In this document: positions 46,605 through 54,518 of the stretch, piece after piece | How the letters are laid out: each line of letters begins with the position of its first letter | Position numbering within the stretch: position 1 is the first letter of the stretch | NCBI GenBank assembly: GCA_019695575.1 | Contig: JADNSB010000044.1 | Location: 1 to 64,000 of the forward strand | From: Angomonas ambiguus | Lineage: Eukaryota; Euglenozoa; Kinetoplastea; Trypanosomatida; Trypanosomatidae | Direction: 5' to 3' | DNA length: 64,000 nt | Made by a program: the position numbers and the translations under genes | The notes under the pieces: generated by a model | Databases searched by the model: none | Told to the model about the DNA's origin: nothing | The model's input: only the letters and a program-made list of their open reading frames with translations

Positions 46605-48380
46605 TCACTGCGAAGGACTGAAGTAAGGCTTCAGGGAGCTGAGAGTGTTTAAGAGACACTTGGTCTTGGAGAACTGAAGATCCACCCCCGCCACACTCCA
46701 CAGCTGGGTCACCACGTATCCATGAAACCGACCCCCCGCGAGAGACCCGAAGGCGCTACAAGGGGGCGCAGCGGCGGACTGACGTAATAGATGGTCCAGT
46801 ATCGCGTGGAAGTCCGTGGGCACCTCTTCCCTCAGCCGACGGAGCACCTCCTCCACGCAGCTGGGAGTACGGGGGTCCTTGATGAGGTCCCTGCGTCGCT
46901 TGAGGAGACTCACCGCCATGCCGGCCAGCTGACACCGCCGCTCGGCGTAGTGGTGGGAGCCGTAGGAGCGGAGCACCTCCAGTGCAGAGAGCGCCACCAT
47001 CAGCACCTCACTCTGTAAATCCCTCGCCCACCGCTCACACGGCCCTGTCAGTCGTACAACGCACTGCTCCATGGTAAGCACTACGGAGTCGATCGTTTCC
47101 TCCGGAGAGATCCCTTTCCCATCTTTCAGCGTCACAGGTCCGCAGAGGACTTGGGCGACGGCGATGTGGCGCAGACAACGGAGTTTGAGAGTCAGTAAGA
47201 TGAACTCCACCATCTCATGAGGGACTATGTTGGCGTCCTCGGTCGCACGGTCGCTGTCGTCGTTGCGAACGGACTCCAAGTGTGGAAGAACGTGATCGAT
47301 GGAGGAGATGACCCTCACAGCGGTACGCACACTCAGCTGTAGCGCGCCATTGCACTCGGCGGCCACCCTCTCCGACGGACCATACCGGTGGAGAAGCTGG
47401 GCCGCGGTGGACAGCAGACAGCTACAGCGGAGCTCCAACAGGCTGAGCAACCAGGCACCACAGCGGTCCTCGGCTTTTAGGTTTCTCAGCTCTTCCCGAA
47501 TGATGGGCAGTACATCGTTCGCATCATTGGTCAATGACACCCCTCGCTGGAGGAGGGAGGTGAGGAACCGCTCGTAGCGGAACTTCCACTCTCGCTGCTG
47601 ATCCAAGAAGGACGACGAGGACCACTTCGCCCCGGACGAAAACCCCTTCACCTCGCTACTGCTGCTGTGTGCATTGCTGGACGCCATCTCGGTCGACGGC
47701 TCCTCCACAGGTCCCGTACCCCTACCGTTGCCAGCAGCATCCACCGCCGCGGTATTAAACTCCGGCAGCAGCTCTCGTGGGGGAGGAGGAGGGACGTCTT
47801 GCATAAACTGCTGTTCGTTGAGGACCTTCTGCGGTGTGCAAGGGGTGTTGTAGGATACCGGCTGATGGGGAGTTAGAAAAGAGGAAGGAGGGGGGGCGAA
47901 GTCGGAGACAAAGTTAACCTCCCCCATTACGGAGTACGTTCCGGGCCGAATAAAGCCCAAGTAAGCGACATGAGTATTGAAGCGCGAGAAGCTGGAGGCC
48001 ACGTTGCTGGCCAGCAGTGCCGCCTTACTCTCTGGAGTGTACAAGGCCGCCGTCACCTCCACCCAACCGCTCACTGACCACCGTAGGAAGTGAAGCGCGT
48101 CCACCATCTCCCCCGGAAATACACGGTCCAGCAACACCCCCCACAATAGCATTGGATGTCGCTCCATGCTGTTGGCACTGCGCTCCAAGAGGGGGCCGCT
48201 GTGGCGACGAACCTCCAGGATCACGCGCGGGTCCTCGAAGGAGGCGCTCTGGACGACGTCACAGTAGTACGCCCGACCGGACCATTCATCGAGGAGAGGT
48301 GGTATGGGGTAGGCAGTGGTAGTGGTGGTTACCTTTTGGGTAGTGGTAAAGGGCTGGGAAGCGGAGGAAAGCACTGGCAT
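46605..48380 (-). CDS. Unknown protein with N-terminal WW-like domain
   Basis: This 591-residue protein carries, at residues 24-52, IPPLLDEWSGRAYYCDVVQ followed by SASFEDPR. This keeps the WW pattern G-x-x-Y-Y and the final aromatic-x-DP but has Phe for the second Trp and a shifted first Trp, so it is a divergent WW. Residues 190-270 are Pro- and Ser-rich. From 275 to the end it is alpha-helical and Leu/Arg/Cys-rich, resembling an armadillo or TPR-like solenoid, though no repeat register is clear. There is no targeting signal. The family is not recognised. Pre-mRNA-processing and signalling proteins use WW domains, but nothing here selects a role. Confidence 0.75.
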   Translation of the reverse strand: MPVLSSASQPFTTTQKVTTTTTAYPIPPLLDEWSGRAYYCDVVQSASFEDPRVILEVRRHSGPLLERSANSMERHPMLLWGVLLDRVFPGEMVDALHFLRWSVSGWVEVTAALYTPESKAALLASNVASSFSRFNTHVAYLGFIRPGTYSVMGEVNFVSDFAPPPSSFLTPHQPVSYNTPCTPQKVLNEQQFMQDVPPPPPRELLPEFNTAAVDAAGNGRGTGPVEEPSTEMASSNAHSSSSEVKGFSSGAKWSSSSFLDQQREWKFRYERFLTSLLQRGVSLTNDANDVLPIIREELRNLKAEDRCGAWLLSLLELRCSCLLSTAAQLLHRYGPSERVAAECNGALQLSVRTAVRVISSIDHVLPHLESVRNDDSDRATEDANIVPHEMVEFILLTLKLRCLRHIAVAQVLCGPVTLKDGKGISPEETIDSVVLTMEQCVVRLTGPCERWARDLQSEVLMVALSALEVLRSYGSHHYAERRCQLAGMAVSLLKRRRDLIKDPRTPSCVEEVLRRLREEVPTDFHAILDHLLRQSAAAPPCSAFGSLAGGRFHGYVVTQLWSVAGVDLQFSKTKCLLNTLSSLKPYFSPSQ

Positions 48381-49018
48381 GATGACGTGAAATTAAAAAA
48401 ATAAAAGTATTATTATCCCAAACGGTGGTTACTCTGGTGTGTCTGTTTTATGTTGCTGTTTTTATTTTTTTCTTTGCTTTTTTTCTTTCGGAAATAAGTG
48501 AAAAATCTGCTATGATTAGTGAACTACTGATTCAGTTTGAAGTATCAAGTGAATAGATGAATAAATAAAATTAAAAAAAAATAATAATAATAATAAAAGC
48601 TGAAAAGTGCTGTAGCGATTAGGGTATTTTTTGATTCGAACGATTGTGTAATCAAAAAAAAAAAAAAAACAAATTTGAATCTGAAAACTATGAAGAGAAG
48701 TGTAGATTATAAAAAGCTTTTTTGTGTTTATTTTTTTCTGTGTGTGTGTGTGTAAGTCTAGCAATAGAAGAAGCGAAGCTTTTCGGGGTGTTAAAAGAAA
48801 AGGGAAAAAAAAGGAGAGAAATATATGATGCGAAACAAGGATAAACGAAAAAGGACACTTTTTAACTGTAAATGATACAATACGTTTCAAAAAAAAAAAA
48901 GCGTTAATAGCAATCGTTCTACTTGCGTGCCAAGTAGAAGGTAAAAGAAATGTGGAGAGAGAACGACGATCCTTGACTATTCCTCTTCCCCCTTCACCTC
49001 TTCCGCAGCTCCTTTGTT
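48381..49018. other. AT-rich spacer
   Basis: It contains an ATA/AAT run at 48577-48597, poly-A at 48653-48670, a (GT) run at 48740-48753 and purine-rich sequence at 48760-48850. A more GC-balanced stretch at 48935-49018 just before the chromo-protein stop (CCTCTTCCCCCTTCACCTCTTCC) is non-coding as far as I can see. No gene is seen. Confidence 0.6.
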
Positions 49019-49942
49019 TTAAGGACTTTCAATAAGAATAGAACTTTCCAACAGAAAAGAGAGTAATGTTTGTGGATACGTCATGCGAAACACCGACAAT
49101 GGCATCGCCATGATTTCCGTTTTATGCGTCACCGGATTCACCACGCCGTATCGCACTACACGGTCGTACTTGCGGTATAAAAGTTGGTTAATGTGAGGTG
49201 CCGCGTGAGGGTGGAGAGCAATACACTGCCGCCGAAGGGTCTCCGATCCTTCAATTCCTATCAAAGGCACAAAAGAATGAGGCGTGATATACGGGCCCCC
49301 GCTGACAGTACCGTCAGGGAGTGTAATATCGATAATCTCAATGCCGTCCTCTTCTATGGTGTCCTCCTCCGCGTTACTGCCCTCAGGAGCGGTGATGAAG
49401 TGAGGGGTGAGAGGCTGCTGGACCGAGTCATGGTGGACGCCGGCGAGTGGTGCTCCCTGACCCCACTTTAACTTCCACGCCTTAGAAGCCTCCGCGGACA
49501 CTCCGCACAGTCGATCAAAGCTGGACTGCTTCCGTGGATTCCCTTTACGAGAATGTGAGGTGGAGAGGTTGGAGATGACAGCACTCGCCCCGTCCTCCAA
49601 CACCACCTCACCCAGCAACAGAGCCGTGTCCGCCTCTTTTCCTCTCCGCACTACCGCCGTCAGCCTCTCCGGGCTCCCTTCTCTTCCCCTCTCTCGCTTC
49701 TTACGACGGCTGCTCGTCAATCCATGCGAGCAGCGCCAGGAGGCGATCGCACTATCACTCTGCCCAATGCACTCCTGGTCAACGGCAAGGACCATATCAC
49801 TACAGTGTTCGAGGAGGAGGTGTCTGGGCTCCCAGGTGCCCTCAAACGCAGGGAGCGCCTTCCACTTTACAAAGTATTCGACCGCCCCGCTCGTGGGGTG
49901 GATGCGGCGTTTGAGGAGTCGCTCTACATCTTGATAATTCAT
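49019..49942 (-). CDS. Chromodomain protein with C-terminal chromoshadow-like domain (HP1-like)
   Basis: This 307-residue protein starts almost directly with a chromodomain at 4-52: DVERLLKRRIHPTSGAVEYF, VKWKALPAFEGTWEPRHLL, with aromatic positions Y23, W27 and W37. A basic disordered linker follows (RRKKRERGREGS). The C-terminal 65 residues (RKYDRVVRYGVVN, MPLSVFRMTYPQTLLSFLLE) follow the chromoshadow pattern, including the terminal Pro-Gln-x-x-h-x-F/Y helix. HP1 proteins read methyl-lysine on H3 and dimerise through the shadow domain. T. brucei has a promoter-associated chromatin complex (SPARC) with separate chromo and chromoshadow subunits; whether this gene relates to either is unknown. 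The chromodomain call is firm, the shadow call moderate. The start ATG overlaps a TA tract. Confidence 0.78.
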   Translation of the reverse strand: MNYQDVERLLKRRIHPTSGAVEYFVKWKALPAFEGTWEPRHLLLEHCSDMVLAVDQECIGQSDSAIASWRCSHGLTSSRRKKRERGREGSPERLTAVVRRGKEADTALLLGEVVLEDGASAVISNLSTSHSRKGNPRKQSSFDRLCGVSAEASKAWKLKWGQGAPLAGVHHDSVQQPLTPHFITAPEGSNAEEDTIEEDGIEIIDITLPDGTVSGGPYITPHSFVPLIGIEGSETLRRQCIALHPHAAPHINQLLYRKYDRVVRYGVVNPVTHKTEIMAMPLSVFRMTYPQTLLSFLLESSILIESP

Positions 49943-50254
49943 ATATATAGAAGAAGCTTTTTTGTTGATACACCGTCAAAAAAAAAATGGAAATAAAAAA
50001 AGATGCAAAATAGTGCATGTGGTGTGATAGAAAAGCATCCAGTTGGTGCTGAGTAGAATTAAAAATAGAAAATACATTTTTTTATACCAAAAGAGTTGTG
50101 ATATATATACGAAAAAAAAAAACTAACTTACTTCCTAAGTCACTAGTAAAGGGGCTACCTACTCTGCCGTGATTTTTTCACTTTCTGCTGCCTCTTTTTT
50201 TTCATTTTCTTCGTTTAAAAAAAAATTCTACTCCACCCTTTTTTCTTTTTTTTC
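49943..50254. other. AT-rich spacer
   Basis: It has a short TA tract at the start codon boundary (49941-49949), poly-A runs at 49979-50000 and 50111-50121, and T-rich sequence at 50185-50255 near the bL12m stop. No gene is seen. Confidence 0.6.
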
Positions 50255-50785
50255 TTAAAGAAGTTCTACTGTGGCGCCCAGCTTCTCAAACAGCTCCTTG
50301 AGCTTTTCAGCATCTGCCTTCGCCATATTAGTGGCCACCAGACCAGGGCACTTCTCCACCGCCTTCTTTGCGTCGGCGATACTGAGGTTAGTGACGGTAC
50401 GAAGCTCCTTAATGAGCTTCACCTTGGCGTCTGCGGGGTACTTGTCCACCTTGACGTCCACAGTGAGCTTCTCCACCTTCTTCTTCTCCGCCTTAGGGGC
50501 CTCTGCCTCTGGAGCGGCAGCCGCAGCAGCAGCGGGGGCCGCCGCCATCACTACACCACCACCGCCACCACCCAGACCCTTCAACAGCGCCTTCTCATAG
50601 AACTCATCACTATGACCCAACTTTTTGAAAATAAGGCGTTGAAGGTCGGACACTTCCTTGAGAGTGAGCTGAGAGTACGCAACCGCCAGCTCGTCGAGCT
50701 TGGCGTCGGTGGGCTTGGAGGCGCAGTAGCGAACGGAGGGAAGGCAGGCGACTGCCCCTCGCATGGTCCAACGTCTTAGCATCAT
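50255..50785 (-). CDS. Mitochondrial ribosomal protein bL12m (L7/L12)
   Basis: I use the ATG at 50783-50785 (MMLRRWTMRGAVACLP), 176 residues; the upstream open frame is Phe/Tyr-rich leader. The first 25 residues are a basic, hydroxylated mitochondrial presequence. Then come the N-terminal dimerisation helices (LTLKEVSDLQRLIFKKLG), a Gly/Ala-rich hinge (GGGGGGVVMAAAPAAAAAAA), and the C-terminal domain KVKLIKELRTVTNLSIADAKKAVEKCP...LFEKLGATVEL, the classic L7/L12 fold that recruits translation factors to the ribosome stalk. The protein should act in the mitochondrial large subunit. Confidence 0.95.
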   Translation of the reverse strand: MMLRRWTMRGAVACLPSVRYCASKPTDAKLDELAVAYSQLTLKEVSDLQRLIFKKLGHSDEFYEKALLKGLGGGGGGVVMAAAPAAAAAAAPEAEAPKAEKKKVEKLTVDVKVDKYPADAKVKLIKELRTVTNLSIADAKKAVEKCPGLVATNMAKADAEKLKELFEKLGATVELL

Positions 50786-51065
50786 CTCGCTGGAGTGGGT
50801 GGTGAAATCAAAGAAAATATATATAAAAAAATAATTTCTATGAAATGGAATAAAGAGAAAAAAAGGGGGGAAGAAATAAATTAGAAAGGGATAAACTACC
50901 AAAAATGTCAAATATATTATTTTTCCTTTTTTTATTCCACTTTTTTGTTGTTTTTTAAAAAATGCTATCATTGGCACACTGGACTACTTTATTAGCATTC
51001 TGTAAAAAGTTGAAAAAAAAAAGATATAAAATACAATTAACGGCTCTCCTCCGTGCGTAAAACAC

Positions 51066-52472
51066 TTAACTCTCCATTACTGCTCCTAGCTCGAGAAATA
51101 GCGGCTTCAGCTCTACCCCTGACTCATCTCTTTCATTATTCTCTCCTCCTTTCCCCTCCACGTACATTTCTGGAGACCAACTCAACAAGTGTGAATAAAA
51201 CGTAAATTTACTCACATTCTGTTCCCGTTGTAATTTTCTCCCATAGCACTTTTCGATCAGCTCTTCTGAAATAAATATCTGTGTTCCATTCAACAAGTTC
51301 AGTCGATGCAAGGTGTTAATGACGTCGGCGTGGGTGATGGCGGTTGCCTGTACCAGGTAATTGATGCAAACGGTGTGCCCTTCCTCCATTGCCCTCGCAA
51401 TCGCCATCGTGATACACTCGGACCAATAACCATAGTACAGTTGCTCGCCCAAGTCACTCAGCGGTTTTTCGGGGCTCCCCAACTTTCCCTCTCTTCTTGA
51501 TAACTCGTAACTCAGTTCAATCAAGAAGCGGCCGATTCCTTTGCTCTGGAACTGAGGGAGGACTAAAATACAGGACAGGTTATACATCTCGGGGGTCTGC
51601 TTCTCTTTGCTAAAGTAGCCCAACACCTCTAGTCCGTCGGAGGTGATGGAGCACAGCACATAAAACACAAACGGCGTCATATCATGGTCGAGTGCCTTGT
51701 GCTCTAGAAACAGCTTCGATAAGAGGGCGAGGTGCTCACAGAAGGTCGGCTCCTCCTTCCCGTCCACCTCCAGCACCGTCAGCAGCCGCACAGGGTCACG
51801 GTAGATTTCATGCCCGGCCGGCCTGCGAGGACAGATGGTCTCCAAGTGCCGTAGAATGGATTCATGATCCAGGTAGGGGTGGACGCAGTAGGGACAAATA
51901 TGGAGCGTCTGCTGCCCAGTGCTCGGAGGGAACTCTGCCTCCGCCTTGGAGGGGTCGGCGCCGGGGTCCTCGCCCTCCGCGACGCTCTGAAAGAGGGCCT
52001 GCACCGACGGCCGAACGATGTGGTACGGACTAAAGTACCACGTCTCCACCTCATAGAGCCCCATGCAGATGGAATGAATATTCTTGGGCCTCGAAAAGAA
52101 GGAGCTGTCCTTGCGGGCTCGTACGGTCGATACTTTGAGGTTACTGTGGTGGCCAGTCCCTCCCCCCTTCGAGGCAGGGGAGACGACGGGACTGTGGTGG
52201 TCGCCTGTGGCGCTCTGCCGGCGGGTGGTGACGCCGTTAGGGGTGACTACATGCGTGGTATGATGCGCCCGACCGGTACCACTGCGGTGCTGCAGGTCCT
52301 CTCCATACACCCACCGATCCAGACGGTTATCCTGTTCTAAATATTTGATATAGTAGATGAAACTATTTCGTTTGTTATCCCACGACACCTCTTGGACGAT
52401 GGCAGGGCGGAAGGTGTCCCCGTAGCGGGCGTACACTTTTTCTCTTTTTTCGAACTGTTGGGTGACGTTCAT
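51066..52472 (-). CDS. MYST-family histone acetyltransferase
   Basis: This 468-residue enzyme transfers acetyl groups to histone lysines. Residues 10-62 form a Tudor-knot/chromo-barrel domain (KVYARYGDTFRPAIVQEV, YYIKYLEQDNRLDRWV). A basic linker follows. The MYST C2HC finger lies at C193, C196, H209 and C214. In the catalytic core K259 in LFLEHKALDHD matches the autoacetylated lysine, C301 (LSCILVLPQFQ) the active-site Cys, QSKGIGRFLI (309-318) the acetyl-CoA loop, and E335 (SPEKPLSDLG) the general base. All key residues are therefore present. Trypanosomes have three MYST enzymes (HAT1-3), of which some carry a chromo-like domain; I cannot choose among them. A bromodomain-CW gene and a chromo gene also occur in this window. 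The ATG is followed upstream by a TA tract. Confidence 0.92.
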   Translation of the reverse strand: MNVTQQFEKREKVYARYGDTFRPAIVQEVSWDNKRNSFIYYIKYLEQDNRLDRWVYGEDLQHRSGTGRAHHTTHVVTPNGVTTRRQSATGDHHSPVVSPASKGGGTGHHSNLKVSTVRARKDSSFFSRPKNIHSICMGLYEVETWYFSPYHIVRPSVQALFQSVAEGEDPGADPSKAEAEFPPSTGQQTLHICPYCVHPYLDHESILRHLETICPRRPAGHEIYRDPVRLLTVLEVDGKEEPTFCEHLALLSKLFLEHKALDHDMTPFVFYVLCSITSDGLEVLGYFSKEKQTPEMYNLSCILVLPQFQSKGIGRFLIELSYELSRREGKLGSPEKPLSDLGEQLYYGYWSECITMAIARAMEEGHTVCINYLVQATAITHADVINTLHRLNLLNGTQIFISEELIEKCYGRKLQREQNVSKFTFYSHLLSWSPEMYVEGKGGENNERDESGVELKPLFLELGAVMES

Positions 52473-53008
52473 CTAAATCATATATATATATATATATGTA
52501 TATATACTCTTTCTTACTTTCTTTTTGTTGTTGTTGTTGTTCGTTTGTTTGTTGTTTGAATGATAAAAAAGAAAAAAGAAAATTAGAAAGCGGAGTTGAA
52601 GATGGAAAAAAAAAAATGTAGTGTTTTTCGGAACCAGAGGTGTAAACTTGATACATTATCGAAAAGAAATTAAAAAAGTAGTTATAATTCGCAAAAAGTG
52701 TATAGTCATTATTCATAGCTTTTTTTTTTTTTTTGATATTCCTTTTTTTTTTTTTAATAAGGAGAATAAAAAAATAAAAAAAAATATTTACATTTCTTTT
52801 CTTTTGTTTTTCTGAATTATTTAGAACCTCATCACAACCACAAACACAGAGAGAGAGAGAGTAAAAAAGAATGAAGGTCTACTGTTTCTTTCATTTACTT
52901 AGTTATTTATTTACCTATTTACTTATTTATTTCACTCCACTCCGCTCGATACAGTCATACTATTATTTTTTCCTTTTGTTTGTTTGCTTGTTTGTTTCTT
53001 TATTTCTT
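52473..53008. other. AT-rich spacer
   Basis: It contains the TA tract at 52480-52497, a TTG run at 52527-52541 with TTTG repeats, poly-T at 52719-52755, a (GA) run at 52848-52861 and TTTA repeats at 52900-52935. No gene is seen. Confidence 0.65.
52480..52497. repeat. TA dinucleotide tract in the MYST leader
   Basis: The TA repeat begins 8 bases upstream (sense) of the MYST ATG. Confidence 0.9.
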
Positions 53009-54079
53009 TCATTCACGTGGTGGATTTACCTCGTACTCTACTATATTCCGCATCGCTTCTAGAAAGATGGAGTGATTGACACTGGTCACTAATTTACAGT
53101 TGCGCCAGCGGCCTCGTTTCGCCATGGACTGCTCCGTGCCATACCAGTCAAAGCAGGTCTCCCCCCGCGTCTCCCGTCCGTGCAGCTCCACCGTACAGTA
53201 GGTCTCCAGTCCGTCGAGGATGGACTCTGGGAAGAGGGCCGCTACCACCGCCACCGCATCCGGGATCACACAAGTGTCATCTTGGGTCGCCTCGGCGTCG
53301 CCGGTGTCGGCCTTGGTGCCGTCGGCGTGCGGTCGGGTGAAGGTCTCTAGTCGCTGGAACAGCTTTTGAATAAACTCCTGGGTGGGGTTGGGCTCCGTGG
53401 TCCGACTCAGTCGACCCACCCATTCGTCGTAGAACCTCCACGTCATGCAGCAGTCGACGGTGGTTTCCCACGGCACCAGCGCCACCGCCTTCATGCTCCT
53501 CTGGTGAAAGACGACGTGGGCGGCCTCGGGGTCGCAGTGGATGTTGAACTCCGCGGTCATGTTGGAGTTGCCTTTTGCCTCGAAGGCGCCTCCCATGATC
53601 ACGATGGCCGGCTCCTCCTCACTCCCCAGTACATCAAAGGCCTCGGGGTCGATACGCATGGCGAGGGCGATGTTGGTGAGGGGTCCTAGGCAGATGAGTT
53701 GAAGAATCTCTCCTTCCTCTAGACGAGTCGACCGCAGTTTATCTATGATCGCCACCGCGGCGTGCTTGCGAGACTGCCGGGCGACACGAGAGGAGTCTGG
53801 GAAACCCGCGTCCCCAAATCCGTCCTTGCCGAACCCGCCCCACTGCACCGTCTCCCGCTCCCCCACCAGCGGACCTGAGGCGCCTTTATAAAAAGGTATA
53901 TCACGGCCGTAAAAGTCTAGCAGCTTCCCCAAGTTCTCCATTCCTTGGTCTACGTCCACGTTGCCCCACACCGCGGTCAGCGCCACCACCTCCGTCTCGG
54001 GGTGGGTGAGGGCGGCCATAATGGCGATCGCATCATCCCCCCCACAGTCGGTGTCGATGATTACCTTCCGTTTCGCCAT
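53009..54079 (-). CDS. Nucleoside hydrolase (inosine-uridine preferring type)
   Basis: This enzyme cleaves the N-glycosidic bond of nucleosides, feeding purine and pyrimidine salvage; purine salvage is obligatory in kinetoplastids. The 356-residue product opens with the calcium/ribose-binding signature IIDTDCGGDDAIA (D9, D11, D15, D16). It continues with LTAVWGNVDVDQGMENLGKLL, the ICLGPLTNIALAMR segment, IVIMGGAFEAKGN and a C-terminal DTCVIPDAVAVVAALFPE that supplies the second Asp. All expected family blocks are present, so it should be active. Base specificity (IU, IAG or non-specific) cannot be told with confidence. Length is slightly above the usual 310-340, and no targeting signal is seen. 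A TA tract precedes the ATG. Confidence 0.95.
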   Translation of the reverse strand: MAKRKVIIDTDCGGDDAIAIMAALTHPETEVVALTAVWGNVDVDQGMENLGKLLDFYGRDIPFYKGASGPLVGERETVQWGGFGKDGFGDAGFPDSSRVARQSRKHAAVAIIDKLRSTRLEEGEILQLICLGPLTNIALAMRIDPEAFDVLGSEEEPAIVIMGGAFEAKGNSNMTAEFNIHCDPEAAHVVFHQRSMKAVALVPWETTVDCCMTWRFYDEWVGRLSRTTEPNPTQEFIQKLFQRLETFTRPHADGTKADTGDAEATQDDTCVIPDAVAVVAALFPESILDGLETYCTVELHGRETRGETCFDWYGTEQSMAKRGRWRNCKLVTSVNHSIFLEAMRNIVEYEVNPPRE

Positions 54080-54518
54080 AGGTGCTATTCTTTATATATA
54101 TATATATGTATATATGTATATAAACGTATGATATATGTTTACTTTGAAACACAGTTAAAAGGAGAGGGAGGAGAAGATAAGAAGTAAGGCGCTAGTGGTA
54201 GGATTAAAAAAACAATAATATAGAATTGAAATATATATCAACGATAATGTTAACGTTTAATTTATTTATTTATTTTAAGATCTATCTGAGTTATCTAAAA
54301 TCTAAAACACAGTTTTGTAATATTCAAATTCAAAAGGGTAAAAGGAGGGAAAAAAAGGACAAGAAAAGCGCTATCACTTCTCTCTATTCTTATGATTATT
54401 ACATTTCCGCCCCCCTTAATCTATCTTTCTCTCTATATATAAATAAATAAATAAACAGGTAGTGCGATCCTCCTACCTACCTACTTACTACAGCAACTTA
54501 TACAGATGGTTATTTTTA
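54080..54518. other. AT-rich spacer
   Basis: It has TA/TG-rich repeats at 54093-54135, TTTA runs at 54258-54275, purine-rich sequence at 54335-54365 and TAAA repeats at 54440-54455. No gene is seen. Confidence 0.65.
54093..54107. repeat. TA dinucleotide tract in the nucleoside hydrolase leader
   Basis: The TA repeat begins 14 bases upstream (sense) of the ATG; further TATATG-type copies continue to about 54135. Confidence 0.85.

Noticed and set aside
50255-50977. Longer bL12m (start at 50977)
   Set aside because: Upstream codons are T-rich leader; the ATG at 50785 gives a normal mitochondrial presequence.
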